Below, piece by piece: positions 1 through 7,255 of a stretch of 11,958 nt of DNA. The notes below the pieces were generated by a model. The model saw nothing but the letters and a program-made list of their open reading frames with translations. It was not told the DNA's origin and made no database searches. This DNA is from Acidimicrobiia bacterium. GTDB taxonomy: Bacteria; Actinomycetota; Acidimicrobiia; Spongiisociales; SHLN01. The first letter of the stretch is position 1; the number at the start of each line of letters is the position of its first letter. The position numbers and the translations under genes were made by a program. Location of the stretch: the NCBI GenBank assembly GCA_013043085.1, contig JABDOU010000348.1, positions 1-11,958 of the forward strand, in the 5' to 3' direction.

Positions 1-555
1 GGACTGCCGCGCGCTGTGCTGGGTGCGATCGTCATCGGAGCCGTAATAAAGCTCGTACGCGTGCGGGCGCTGTGGCGGCTGATCCACGTTTCGTGGGGTC
101 AGGCTGCAATTGCGTGGGCAACCTTCCTGGCGACGCTGCTGCTTTCTCCTCGCATTGACCTGGCAGTACTCCTTGGCATGGCTCTCGCAGCAGCGGTTCA
201 CGTGTATCGGGAGGCGTCTCGCCTGAGCGTGGAAACCCGAATGGACGGCGACACGATGACGATGGCTCCAGAAGGAGTTCTCTTTTACGCTTCGGCTGAT
301 GCCTTCTCTGAGGCTTTCAATGAGGCGGTTGCCGAACATCCAACAGTGCGCAGTCTCGTGCTGGATCTCGAGGGTCTCGGCAGGATTGATCTTCCCGGTG
401 CGATGGAACTCAAGACATTCATCTGGGACGCGGAACAGGCAGGCATCGATGTGGAGATCATCAACATTCCGGCCCACGCCGAGGGCATTCTCGAGCGAGT
501 GTCCAGCGTGCTCGAAGCCGATGGGGATGGACGGCCGCGTCCCATGACCGGATAG
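1..555 (+). CDS. SulP-family anion transporter, C-terminal part with STAS domain (5' truncated)
   Basis: The reading frame is open from base 1 and ends at TAG 553-555, so only the last 184 residues of a protein that is usually about 500-570 residues long are present. The visible start (GLPRAVLGAIVIGAVIKLV) is the 'LP.A.L.AIVI' segment that closes the transport core of SulP (SLC26-like) permeases. Two more hydrophobic stretches follow (AAIAWATFLATLLL and LAVLLGMALAAAVHVYR), then a basic turn and a cytoplasmic STAS domain of about 100 residues with the strand-turn-helix core LVLDLEGLGRIDLPGAMEL. SulP proteins move sulfate, bicarbonate or other anions across the membrane, and STAS is regulatory. 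The substrate cannot be told from this fragment. The turn reads DLPGA where anti-sigma antagonists often have a phosphorylatable Ser or Thr. The gene converges on the cox operon, with 43 bases between the stops and no convincing terminator. Family assignment is firm; specificity is unknown. Confidence 0.85.
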   Translation, partial: GLPRAVLGAIVIGAVIKLVRVRALWRLIHVSWGQAAIAWATFLATLLLSPRIDLAVLLGMALAAAVHVYREASRLSVETRMDGDTMTMAPEGVLFYASADAFSEAFNEAVAEHPTVRSLVLDLEGLGRIDLPGAMELKTFIWDAEQAGIDVEIINIPAHAEGILERVSSVLEADGDGRPRPMTG

Positions 556-598
556 CCCCGCTCAACCGCAGGTTCGCCTCGATCTCCAAGGTTGGCCT

Positions 599-1459
599 CT
601 AGCCGGCGAGTGCCTGTCGGAGTGCTCGCTCTGTGAAGACCTTGGCGAGGTGCGTCTTGTATTCAACGGATCCGTAAAGATCTTCGATCACGGTAATGCC
701 ATCTGTCACGAGCGCGGCAGCATCGGTTATTGCTTCATCGTTACCGTCGGTTCCAATGAGTGCGGAGGCGGCGGCCTCGGCGAGGCTCGGGCGGGTGCCG
801 ACTCCGGTGACCCCGATCCGGGCGTCCGACACCGATCCGTCGGTTACCTGCACCCATACCGCGACACCTGCCACGGCGTAGTCGGTGTGGCCTCCCCGTC
901 TCCCGAGTTTGTCATAGGCGGAGGTGGACCCGTTTGTCGATGTTGGAACCCGGAGCTCAACCAGAATCTCGTCATCAGAAAGGGCGGATGTCAGCGCATC
1001 GACGAAGAATTCCTGTGCAGGAATCTCACGTTCACCGCTCGATGAGCGAGCGACCATGGTTGCACCGAGAGCGATAGCCGCAGCCGGCTGGTCGGCAGCA
1101 ATGTCGGCGTGTGCCATGGCACCGCAGGTAGTTCCACGATTACGGACCTGGTGGTCGCCGGTCCATGCCGCAGCCTGACCGAGGGCTGTGGCATGTTCAG
1201 CAACAAGGGGGTCCGATGCCGTCTGATTGTGCCTAACGAGTGCGCCAATGGATATGTGGTCGTCGCGTTCGACGATATCTCCGAGTCCGTCGATGCGCCC
1301 GATGTCGACGACAGTGCCGGGGCTGAACAGTCGCAGCTTCATCAAGGGGATCAAGCTCTGACCGCCGCTCATGATCTTTGCTCCTGGCGTCGAGGCAAGT
1401 GCTGACAGCGCATCGTCGAGCGAGGTTGGTGCAAGGTATTCGAACTGCCTGGAAAACAT
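599..1459 (-). CDS. coxM: CO dehydrogenase-like FAD-binding medium subunit (CoxM/CutM type)
   Basis: This 286-residue protein has the usual length of the FAD subunit of molybdenum hydroxylases, which carries electrons from the iron-sulfur subunit to an acceptor. It begins with the family signature (MFSRQFEYLAPTSLDDAL). The first FAD-binding loop is SGGQSLIP at residues 31-38 (family AGGxSLxP). The second lies at about 107-123 (RNRGTTCGAMAHADIAAD), where the family consensus is near RNRGTIGG.LAHADPAAD; the usual T-I-G-G is T-C-G-A here. The C-terminal CODH_FAD_C domain ends with the typical VEYKTHLAKVFTERAL. It is the last gene of coxS-coxL-coxM. Its ATG lies 2 bases after the coxL stop, with a GGAG ribosome site inside the end of coxL, so translational coupling is likely. 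A membrane-loosely-bound cytoplasmic complex is expected from the family. The true substrate of the complex is uncertain, so the cox name is by homology. Confidence 0.93.
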   Translation of the reverse strand: MFSRQFEYLAPTSLDDALSALASTPGAKIMSGGQSLIPLMKLRLFSPGTVVDIGRIDGLGDIVERDDHISIGALVRHNQTASDPLVAEHATALGQAAAWTGDHQVRNRGTTCGAMAHADIAADQPAAAIALGATMVARSSSGEREIPAQEFFVDALTSALSDDEILVELRVPTSTNGSTSAYDKLGRRGGHTDYAVAGVAVWVQVTDGSVSDARIGVTGVGTRPSLAEAAASALIGTDGNDEAITDAAALVTDGITVIEDLYGSVEYKTHLAKVFTERALRQALAG

Positions 1460-1461
1460 CT

Positions 1462-3798
1462 CTACGCTCCATTCCCGTGTATGGCCTGCCAGACCCGTTT
1501 CGGGCGCAGCGGCATGTCGATATGAGTCACTCCCAGATGGGCAACCGCATCGATCACGGCATTGAGCACGGTCTGGGCCGATCCGATGGTGCCGGCTTCG
1601 CCGATACCCTTGACGCCCATGGGATTGACGTCCGTGGGGGTTGTTGTCCTATCGAGTGTGAAGGATGGAAGATCACCCGCAGTCGGTATCGGGTAGTCCA
1701 ACAAGGAGCCGGTGAGCAAATTGCCGTCTTCGTCGAAGATCGCATGTTCAAACAGGGCCTGGCTTATACCCTGCGCCAGGCCTCCATGAACCTGCCCATC
1801 GACAATCATGGGATTGATCACGTTCCCGCAGTCGTCCATAGCAAAGTACTCGAGCAATGTGACGTCCCCGGTCGTTGTATCGACGTCAACTACGGCGAGA
1901 TGCGAACCGAAAGGCCACGTTGCGTTGGCGGGTGAGAACACGGCATTTGCTTCCATGCCTCCTTCCATCCCGTCTGGAAGTCGATGGGGTTGGTAAGCGA
2001 CCTCAGCGATCTCGGCCCAGGTGACGGTCTTGTCCGGTGACCCGGTCACATGTGCCCCGCCATCTGCGAACTCGATATCGTCCGGTGAGGCTTCCATCAT
2101 ATGGGCAGCGACCCTGGCTGCTTTTTCTCGAACCTTCTCGGCGGCCTGCGACGTGGCCGATCCATCAACTGCCAGTGAACGAGATCCGAACGTCCCGATC
2201 CCCATGGGAGAGTCGCGGGTATCGCCATGCCGAACCTGAATATCTTCGACCGCGATGCCGAGCGCTTCGCTGACGATCTGTGCCCACGTCGTCTCGTGCC
2301 CTTGACCCGATGGCCCGGTACCGATCATCACAGTTGCGGTTCCGTCCGGGTTGACCCGAACCAGCCCGGAGCCGTTGAAAGCGGCCGGGAGGCCGTACGA
2401 AGCCCACGAGAAACCACCTTCCGCCAGAGCCGACGGTCCGAAACCGCAAACTTCGACATAGGTGGACAGGCCGATACCGATGGTTCGTCCCTCTGCGCGT
2501 GCTTCCTCCTGCTTCCGACGGAGACCCTGGTAGTCGGCAAGCTCCAGCAGTTTGTCGAGATTGGCGCCATAGTCACCAGAGTCCATCAACATTCCTGCTG
2601 CAGTTGTAGCGGGGAACTCTTCGAAAAAGTTCCGCTTGCGTACGTCGGCCGGGTCCATACCGATCTCGCGGGCGAACGCATCGATTGCACGTTCCAGATA
2701 GAAGATGGCTTCCGGTCTACCCGCTCCCCGGTATGCGTCGGTCGTCGGAGCATTGGTCGCGACGCACTGGACCTTCCAGTGAATCGGGATGTCGTACTGT
2801 CCAGGTGCCACGTACTGGCCGAGGAGGGGAATAGCTACGGTGAAGTTCTGCGTGTAGGCACCCATATCCGAGAGTGCATCGAGCTCGTACGCCAGGATCT
2901 TGCCTTCACCCGTACCCACGATGGTGGCCGTTCCGACCCAGCCCCGCCCGTGAATTGTCGCTACGGACGCTTCCCGTCGAGTCTCGGTCCACTTCACCGG
3001 GCTTCCGAGTTCACGCGATGCAAACGTGACGAGTGCCTCTTCGCTGTAGTAGTTCAGCTTCGCACCGAAACCGCCGCCGACCTCTGGAGCGATGACTCGC
3101 ACGTTGTTCGATGAGAGCCCAAACGTCTTGCCTAATGCACCTGCTACGGCATGGGGGATCTGAGACGACGAGTACAGCGTCATGTTCCCGTAGCCGCCGT
3201 TGTAGTCGGCCAGTGCCGATCGGGGCTCGATCGCAGTTGGGATGAGCCGCTGGTTGATCATTTTCACACTCACCTCAACGGCGCCGTCTGTGGCGCGTGC
3301 AGCGGCAACGGCATCGGCGTCACCTACCTCCCAAACATGAATGACGTTCGATGCATTGGTGTCGTTGGCGATTGTCCGATCAGAAGCGGCATCTTCGAGA
3401 TCCACCACTGCTTCGAGCGGTTCGTAATCGACGTCGACGGCGTCGACGGCGTCCTGTGCGACATACCGGTCGGTTGCTACGACCATCGCCACCGCCTCAC
3501 CGACGTGGTTGACAGTTCCGTCCGCCAGAAGCGGGCGAAGCGCGCCGATCGCGACCTGTGCAAGCAGCGGACCGAGCTGGCGCACATCTTCTGCCGTGTA
3601 GACGGCGTGAACCCCTTCGAGCTCAGTCGCTCGGGAAGCGTCGATACCAAGGATGCGAGCCTTTCCGAACGGGCTCCGAACGAATGCCGCGTGGAGCATT
3701 CCTGCCATTTTCATGTCGTCTGTGTAGAGGCCTTTGCCTTGAATGAGGGCAGGATCTTCTTTCCGTCGGATGGCCTTGCCAATCACGTTCGCTGTCAT
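1462..3798 (-). CDS. coxL: Molybdopterin-binding large subunit, form II CO dehydrogenase/xanthine-oxidase family
   Basis: This 778-residue protein matches the length of CoxL. An N-terminal a/b hammerhead domain (from GKAIRRKEDPALIQGKGLYTDD) is followed by the two molybdopterin-binding domains. Visible cofactor and active-site elements are SSSQIPHA around residue 213 (Moco-ligating Gln), GGGFGAK at 241-247, AYRGAGR at 355-361, GQGHETT at 498-504, and KGIGEAG with the catalytic base Glu734. Form I (proven CO-oxidising) CoxL has AYxCSFR with the Cu-binding Cys. AYRGAGR, with no such Cys, is the form II signature, so CO oxidation is not assured; an aldehyde or N-heterocycle hydroxylase is possible. 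The gene order S-L-M also agrees with form II operons, whereas form I operons are M-S-L. The start is set by the ATGA overlap with the coxS stop (4 bases). Together with CoxS and CoxM it should form a dimer of heterotrimers. Confidence 0.95.
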   Translation of the reverse strand: MTANVIGKAIRRKEDPALIQGKGLYTDDMKMAGMLHAAFVRSPFGKARILGIDASRATELEGVHAVYTAEDVRQLGPLLAQVAIGALRPLLADGTVNHVGEAVAMVVATDRYVAQDAVDAVDVDYEPLEAVVDLEDAASDRTIANDTNASNVIHVWEVGDADAVAAARATDGAVEVSVKMINQRLIPTAIEPRSALADYNGGYGNMTLYSSSQIPHAVAGALGKTFGLSSNNVRVIAPEVGGGFGAKLNYYSEEALVTFASRELGSPVKWTETRREASVATIHGRGWVGTATIVGTGEGKILAYELDALSDMGAYTQNFTVAIPLLGQYVAPGQYDIPIHWKVQCVATNAPTTDAYRGAGRPEAIFYLERAIDAFAREIGMDPADVRKRNFFEEFPATTAAGMLMDSGDYGANLDKLLELADYQGLRRKQEEARAEGRTIGIGLSTYVEVCGFGPSALAEGGFSWASYGLPAAFNGSGLVRVNPDGTATVMIGTGPSGQGHETTWAQIVSEALGIAVEDIQVRHGDTRDSPMGIGTFGSRSLAVDGSATSQAAEKVREKAARVAAHMMEASPDDIEFADGGAHVTGSPDKTVTWAEIAEVAYQPHRLPDGMEGGMEANAVFSPANATWPFGSHLAVVDVDTTTGDVTLLEYFAMDDCGNVINPMIVDGQVHGGLAQGISQALFEHAIFDEDGNLLTGSLLDYPIPTAGDLPSFTLDRTTTPTDVNPMGVKGIGEAGTIGSAQTVLNAVIDAVAHLGVTHIDMPLRPKRVWQAIHGNGA

Positions 3799-4292
3799 GA
3801 TTCGTCCTCCCAGTCAGAGGCAGGCGGGTCGTCGCCTCGCATCGTCGCAGCCGCATACTCGATCGATTTGACGATGTTGTGATAACCGGTGCAGCGGCAG
3901 AGGTTGCCTTCGATGCCGTGGCGGATTTCATCTTCAGACGGGCTGTCGTTTTCGTCGAGGAGGGCGACGGCCGACATGATCATGCCCGGAGTGCAGAAGC
4001 CGCATTGAAGGCCGTGTCGCTCAACGAATCCTTGCTGAACCGGATGCAATTCGCCGTTGGCGAGCCCTTCGATGGTTGTGATCGCCGCCCCCTCTGTCTG
4101 GACGGCAAGCATCGTGCAGGATTTGATCGCTTTCCCATCGACGAGCACGGTGCACGCACCGCAGTAGGACGTTTCGCACCCGACGTGAGTACCGGTCAGG
4201 TTGAGGTGTTCGCGGAGGTAGTGAACCAGCAAGGTTCGGCTCTCGATTTCTGCAGTCTGCGTGCGGCCGTTCACGGTCAAGGAAACCTGCAT
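3795..4292 (-). CDS. coxS: CO dehydrogenase-like [2Fe-2S] small subunit
   Basis: This 165-residue iron-sulfur subunit shuttles electrons from the Mo site to FAD. The N-terminal plant-type ferredoxin domain has its cluster ligands at Cys39, Cys44, Cys47 and Cys59 (GCETSYCGACTV...SC). The C-terminal four-helix domain holds the second cluster at Cys97, Cys100, Cys132 and Cys134 (CGFCTPGM and LCRCTGYHNI). All eight cysteines are present, so the protein looks functional. The start has a near-ideal ribosome site GGGAGGA a few bases upstream (4296-4302 on the minus strand). It is the first gene of the minus-strand operon and overlaps coxL by 4 bases (ATGA). The acidic tail (DDPPASDWEDES) is not part of the conserved domain. 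The upstream spacer is shared with the divergent mobA-like gene. Confidence 0.95.
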   Translation of the reverse strand: MQVSLTVNGRTQTAEIESRTLLVHYLREHLNLTGTHVGCETSYCGACTVLVDGKAIKSCTMLAVQTEGAAITTIEGLANGELHPVQQGFVERHGLQCGFCTPGMIMSAVALLDENDSPSEDEIRHGIEGNLCRCTGYHNIVKSIEYAAATMRGDDPPASDWEDES

Positions 4293-4393
4293 GAGTCCTC
4301 CCTCGGTTGATTCTCCTCAGCTTCGACGCTAGCCGCTTCCCGTCTGTTCTGCCGGACGTCGATGCGCAACGATGGTTGTTTTCGATGTGCCGT

Positions 4394-4406
4394 ATTGTTG
4401 GACAAT
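4394..4406. promoter_or_regulatory. Palindrome ATTGT-TGG-ACAAT in the coxS/mobA divergent spacer, with possible leaderless mobA promoter
   Basis: A perfect 5-base inverted repeat (ATTGT, 3-base gap, ACAAT) lies about 100 bases upstream of coxS and directly at the likely mobA start. It includes a -10-like TATTGT at 4393-4398, six bases before ATG 4405, the spacing expected for a leaderless actinobacterial transcript. No good -35 partner is seen, and no convincing promoter for coxS was found in the same spacer. An operator role is inference; arms of 5 bases can occur by chance. Confidence 0.35.
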
Positions 4407-5067
4407 GCTCGAACGATTCCGGCGGCGGCGGTCGTCCTCTCAACCCGACGGAACTCGCGTGAGTTCTCCCTACCAATTTCTGTGGGCAATCCTCGCGGGG
4501 GGCTCCGGTGTCCGCATCGGAGGAGACAAGGCGCTCAAGCGGCTTGCAGGTGTTCCGCTCGTTGAATGGGTCGCCGGAGCGATGCGCATTGCCGGGGGTG
4601 ATCCGTTGATCATTGGACGAAGTAGCTCCATCTCAGGCATTGCCGCAATCCCCGATCTCACCCCCGCCTGTTCTGGCGCGCTCATCGGTTTGATAACCGC
4701 CATGGACGCCGCAGAGAACGCTGCCAGGGTGGGAGATGGTCCGGCGATGGCGATTGTCGTGGGAGTCGACTTGCCCCTGGTGAAACCAGCGACCCTGCGA
4801 TTCATGACAGCTCTGGCTGATGAGCGTCGTGCGATTGTTCCCGTGGTCGAAGGGGAGCTGTTCGCGATGCTTGCCGTATACCCGTCTGTATTGCTCAGGG
4901 ACGCATTGTTCGTATGCAAGCGGGGCGGATCGGTGGCAGATTTTCTCGCAAAGATTCCCGTCCGTCGGGTGGAGGAGACGGAGTGGCGGCAATGGGGTGA
5001 AGACGGATCGTCGTTCTTCACGGTGAAGACACCCGCCGACCTTAACGAGGCGGAGGATTTGTTGTAG
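4405..5067 (+). CDS. mobA: MobA-like molybdenum cofactor nucleotidyltransferase
   Basis: MobA/MocA enzymes transfer GMP or CMP onto molybdopterin to give the dinucleotide form of the cofactor in the cytoplasm. The protein shows the NTP-transferase P-loop ILAGGSGVRIGGDKAL (family LAGGxSxRMGxDKA), the metal-binding segment VVGVDLPLV (family CDxPFL), and the C-terminal FFTVKTPADLNEAEDLL (family FFNxNTPEDL). LAGG with DKA favours the GMP-type MobA over MocA, although the enzyme encoded next door belongs to a family that normally uses the cytosine dinucleotide. Starts are uncertain: ATG 4372, ATG 4405 and GTG 4459 are in frame. I chose 4405 because a TATTGT box sits six bases upstream (leaderless layout); GTG 4459 would begin about nine residues before LAGG and give a more typical length. 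The 18-residue extension from 4405 is Arg/Ser-rich and may not be translated. It diverges from coxS, which supports a role in maturing that hydroxylase. Confidence 0.85.
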   Translation: MLERFRRRRSSSQPDGTRVSSPYQFLWAILAGGSGVRIGGDKALKRLAGVPLVEWVAGAMRIAGGDPLIIGRSSSISGIAAIPDLTPACSGALIGLITAMDAAENAARVGDGPAMAIVVGVDLPLVKPATLRFMTALADERRAIVPVVEGELFAMLAVYPSVLLRDALFVCKRGGSVADFLAKIPVRRVEETEWRQWGEDGSSFFTVKTPADLNEAEDLL

Positions 5068-5130
5068 CCAGGTCTTCCAGAAGCCGTTGACTCAGTTGGT
5101 CGATGGCTAGAGGATCGGGAGGAGAGAGCG

Positions 5131-5161
5131 ACAGAACAATCCGGGACAGGCACCGTCCCGG
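5131..5161 (-). terminator. Probable intrinsic terminator of the DUF3151-YhhN operon
   Basis: A 7-base-pair GC-rich stem CCGGGAC / GTCCCGG (5141-5147 with 5155-5161) encloses a 7-base loop, immediately after the YhhN stop codon. Read on the minus strand it is followed by ATTGTTCTGT, a moderately U-rich tail. On the plus strand there is no T tract, so it mainly serves the minus-strand operon, though it also lies between two converging genes. Confidence 0.6.
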
Positions 5162-5162
5162 G

Positions 5163-5795
5163 CTAGCGGAACCCCAACACCGGCTCGACAGCCACCGTCG
5201 TCGCCAGTACGAACTGTGCCAGGAAGTACAGCGGTAGTCCCAAGAGCTTGTTGATGAAACCGGGATCGACGAATCGATGTCGGGCAACCGCGACGTCTGA
5301 AACGGCGAACATCGCGGCAGGCACCCATAGGCCCGGCTGCCTGGTTCCGAATGCCGCTGAAAGCATCGATCCGATGATCAACACGTAGAGGGTGACTGCC
5401 GGCGCCATCGTTGTAGAAAGGTGGGGACGCAACCATCTGAGGACGACAACTCCCACTACGAGCACCGCAATTCCAGCGAAGACCACAACGGTATGGCTGG
5501 CACCGAATCTCACAAAAGCCGCAATATATGCCAGGTGGGCGATAGCGAACGAGACAAGTCCCGCAAGAAACGCTCTGTCGATACCGAGGAGGAGGTCGCC
5601 GATCCACGACAGGATCAATGCCGCCAGAATCCAACGGCCGTATGTCGATTCGAGAGCGCCATGATCGAGGGCGACCAGCACGAAACCAGATGAAAGCACC
5701 ATCTTCGGCACGAGCTTCCACGACCGGCCGGTCGCCTCGCCGTAGAGCAGAGCACCGAGGCTCGCCACCATGAGGACCAGGAATCCAGGCACCAT
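5163..5795 (-). CDS. YhhN/TMEM86 (lysoplasmalogenase-like) family membrane protein
   Basis: This 210-residue, almost wholly hydrophobic protein has about seven to eight predicted membrane segments. Family hallmarks are the KLVPKMVLSSG segment, WIGDLLLGIDRAFLAGLVSFAIAHLAYI in two adjoining parts (around residues 64-91, with the GD and the F..G..SF..AH.AY pattern), and AVSDVAVARHRF near residue 165 (family SD..lA..rF). Characterised YhhN/TMEM86 members hydrolyse the vinyl-ether bond of lysoplasmalogens; whether this one does is unknown, and in Actinobacteria many copies are simply annotated YhhN family. Its ATG overlaps the DUF3151 stop by one base (TAATG), so it is probably translated by re-initiation from the upstream gene. 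It ends at a hairpin terminator. Confidence 0.87.
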   Translation of the reverse strand: MVPGFLVLMVASLGALLYGEATGRSWKLVPKMVLSSGFVLVALDHGALESTYGRWILAALILSWIGDLLLGIDRAFLAGLVSFAIAHLAYIAAFVRFGASHTVVVFAGIAVLVVGVVVLRWLRPHLSTTMAPAVTLYVLIIGSMLSAAFGTRQPGLWVPAAMFAVSDVAVARHRFVDPGFINKLLGLPLYFLAQFVLATTVAVEPVLGFR

Positions 5796-6214
5796 TACGG
5801 ATCGAGCTGGTTTGCAAACTCCTGGCAGCGTTGTTCTTCGTCAGTTTCGCCGATGCGCCCCGCCGCTTGGCCTAATCCTCTGAGAGCTTCGAGGAATCCG
5901 CGATTTTCAGGTCGGGAGGAGCGCACAAATCCTGAGCCCCTCCACCCTGACTGACGCAATTGGTCGAGTCCACGGTGATACCCGACTCGAAAATAGGCGT
6001 ACGCCTCGACCGGTTCGTCGGCCAACGCAGCCAGTTCTGCCCACGCTTCCGAATAGGTCGGCCATTGCCGAATGACCTGGCTGACGGCCTTCTTTCGGTC
6101 CGACGGCTCGGAATGCTTCAGCGCGTTTTTGAGGGCTGCCTGTGCCTCGCCTGGCATGGGAGGAATGATGCTCTCCGCAGGACCGGAGGGCGACAAGGAA
6201 AGCGGTTCATCCAT
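5795..6214 (-). CDS. DUF3151 domain-containing protein
   Basis: This is a 139-residue soluble protein of unknown function. The conserved core is recognisable: HPxxxxAWAxLA-like WPTYSEAWAELAALA (about 51-65), then AYAYFRVGYHRGLDQLRQSGWRGSG (71-95, given in two joined motifs AYAYFRVGYHRGLD and GWRGSG), PENRGFLEALRGLGQAA (102-118), and IGETDEEQRCQEF near the end (family IGExDExxRC). These match DUF3151, which is widespread in Actinobacteria. In related proteins the segment before PENRG usually reads PWSHE; here it is VRSSR. The frame stays open far upstream across the divergent gene, so the start was set at ATG 6214 by family length and by the short divergent spacer; the ribosome site is weak (TAGGA). 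It is the first gene of a two-gene operon with the YhhN protein. Confidence 0.88.
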   Translation of the reverse strand: MDEPLSLSPSGPAESIIPPMPGEAQAALKNALKHSEPSDRKKAVSQVIRQWPTYSEAWAELAALADEPVEAYAYFRVGYHRGLDQLRQSGWRGSGFVRSSRPENRGFLEALRGLGQAAGRIGETDEEQRCQEFANQLDP

Positions 6215-6286
6215 AAGTTCGATCCTAGGGCGTGCGGTTTCGCCAGAACTCAATACATTGATAACGGGGGCACGCTGAGGAGGAAG

Positions 6287-7255
6287 ATGGAATACCGATT
6301 CAATGAGCAGGCGACGTCCGTGATCCAGCGGGCCGAGACGGCTGCGCGGATCAGCGACCATTCCGTCATCGAAGCCGACCACCTGCTGATCGGGATTCTT
6401 CTGGAACCGGCGAGCACTGCGAGGCGGGTGCTGGACCTGGCCGGCGTCGATGCGGCGGAGCTCGGCTACGGCATCTTCGGGGACACACCTGTTCGGATCG
6501 ATTCCGATCCTGCCGGTCCAGCATGGAGCCGCAACACTCGGAAAATCATGCGGCGAGCCTTCTTTGAGGCCTTCTCTATGGACAAACGCCTCATTGGGAC
6601 GGAGCACCTGCTGCTTGGCATTCTGAGCGTCAATGATGATCGGAGTGCTTCTGCCCTCAGCCGCAATGGGCTGGACCTTGCTCAGGCCGCGGAGTATGTA
6701 CGAGCTCTCGCAGGCGACCCGCTCGTCGTCGCCCAGCAAGAACTGACGACCGCCCCGGCTGTGGAAGGCGTTCGTCGGGCAGTCGAACGTTCCGTCTTGA
6801 TGCGAGCCGACGCGCTCGAGGACGAACACCTCCTCTGGGCCCTCGGCCAAATCCACGCAAGCAATGCGGCTGCCGTGCTCGCGGCCTGCCATCAGCGCAG
6901 CAGTGTGCGCGCCATGACCATCGTGTCGGGGGTTCGTGGTCCGGTGCCTGATGCCCGCCACCTGATAGAGATCATCAGAAAAGCAGACTTCTGGGCTCAG
7001 AAGCTCGAACATCGGCACGTCGGGTCAGAGCATCTCCTGCTGGCACTTGTGTGCAATAAGTCATCTTCGGCCAAGAAACTGCTGCGATTGCTCGAGGTGA
7101 CACCGATCGAGCTGCAGCAGCTGGTTTCCGACCAAGTGGCAGACGCCGGTCCGGAGGCTCGCTTTCGTCGTCCCGAAGTCGATGTCACGCTCGCAGGCCA
7201 ATGGTTCAGCCGCTTCTCGGGAACCGTCATTCCGACAAGTCCAGGCGGACCGTGA
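6287..7255 (+). CDS. Standalone Clp N-terminal domain protein with four Clp_N-like units
   Basis: This 322-residue protein has a perfect ribosome site (AGGAGG 5 bases before ATG 6287). Four helical units each contain the Clp_N signature: EADHLLIGIL (residues 29-38), GTEHLLLGIL (104-113), EDEHLLWALG (178-187) and GSEHLLLALV (247-256). The units span roughly 1-62, 80-141, 157-203 and 221-283. A normal ClpC/ClpA N-domain is one pair of such units that binds adaptors and substrates. Here the pair appears twice, and there is no Walker A/B, so no ATPase. The nearest known relatives in function are ClpC-N-like actinobacterial proteins such as ClpC2, which bind phosphoarginine or toxins and may act as decoys or adaptors for ClpC1P1P2; that role is only inferred. 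The third unit is shorter and the most diverged. The C-terminal tail (284-322) is Pro/Gly-rich and probably disordered. It diverges from DUF3151 over a 72-base spacer. Confidence 0.82.
   Translation: MEYRFNEQATSVIQRAETAARISDHSVIEADHLLIGILLEPASTARRVLDLAGVDAAELGYGIFGDTPVRIDSDPAGPAWSRNTRKIMRRAFFEAFSMDKRLIGTEHLLLGILSVNDDRSASALSRNGLDLAQAAEYVRALAGDPLVVAQQELTTAPAVEGVRRAVERSVLMRADALEDEHLLWALGQIHASNAAAVLAACHQRSSVRAMTIVSGVRGPVPDARHLIEIIRKADFWAQKLEHRHVGSEHLLLALVCNKSSSAKKLLRLLEVTPIELQQLVSDQVADAGPEARFRRPEVDVTLAGQWFSRFSGTVIPTSPGGP

Noticed and set aside
2227..3882. Long plus-strand ORFs opposite coxL and coxS (295 and 243 residues)
   Set aside because: They are antisense to strongly conserved genes, have low-complexity Arg/Cys/His-rich translations and no recognisable domain. 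They are compositional shadows of GC-rich codons.
1..5067. A sulfate or molybdate uptake link between the SulP gene and the molybdoenzyme operon
   Set aside because: The SulP gene converges on coxM and so is not co-transcribed. Substrate specificity cannot be read from the fragment.
5960..6286. Upstream extension of the Clp_N frame to 431 residues
   Set aside because: It runs antisense to DUF3151. A perfect AGGAGG lies just before ATG 6287, where the Clp_N homology begins.
6215..7018. Upstream extension of the DUF3151 frame to 407 residues on the minus strand
   Set aside because: The extra 268 residues are antisense to the Clp_N gene and have no family match. DUF3151 proteins are about 130-140 residues long, so the start is ATG 6214.
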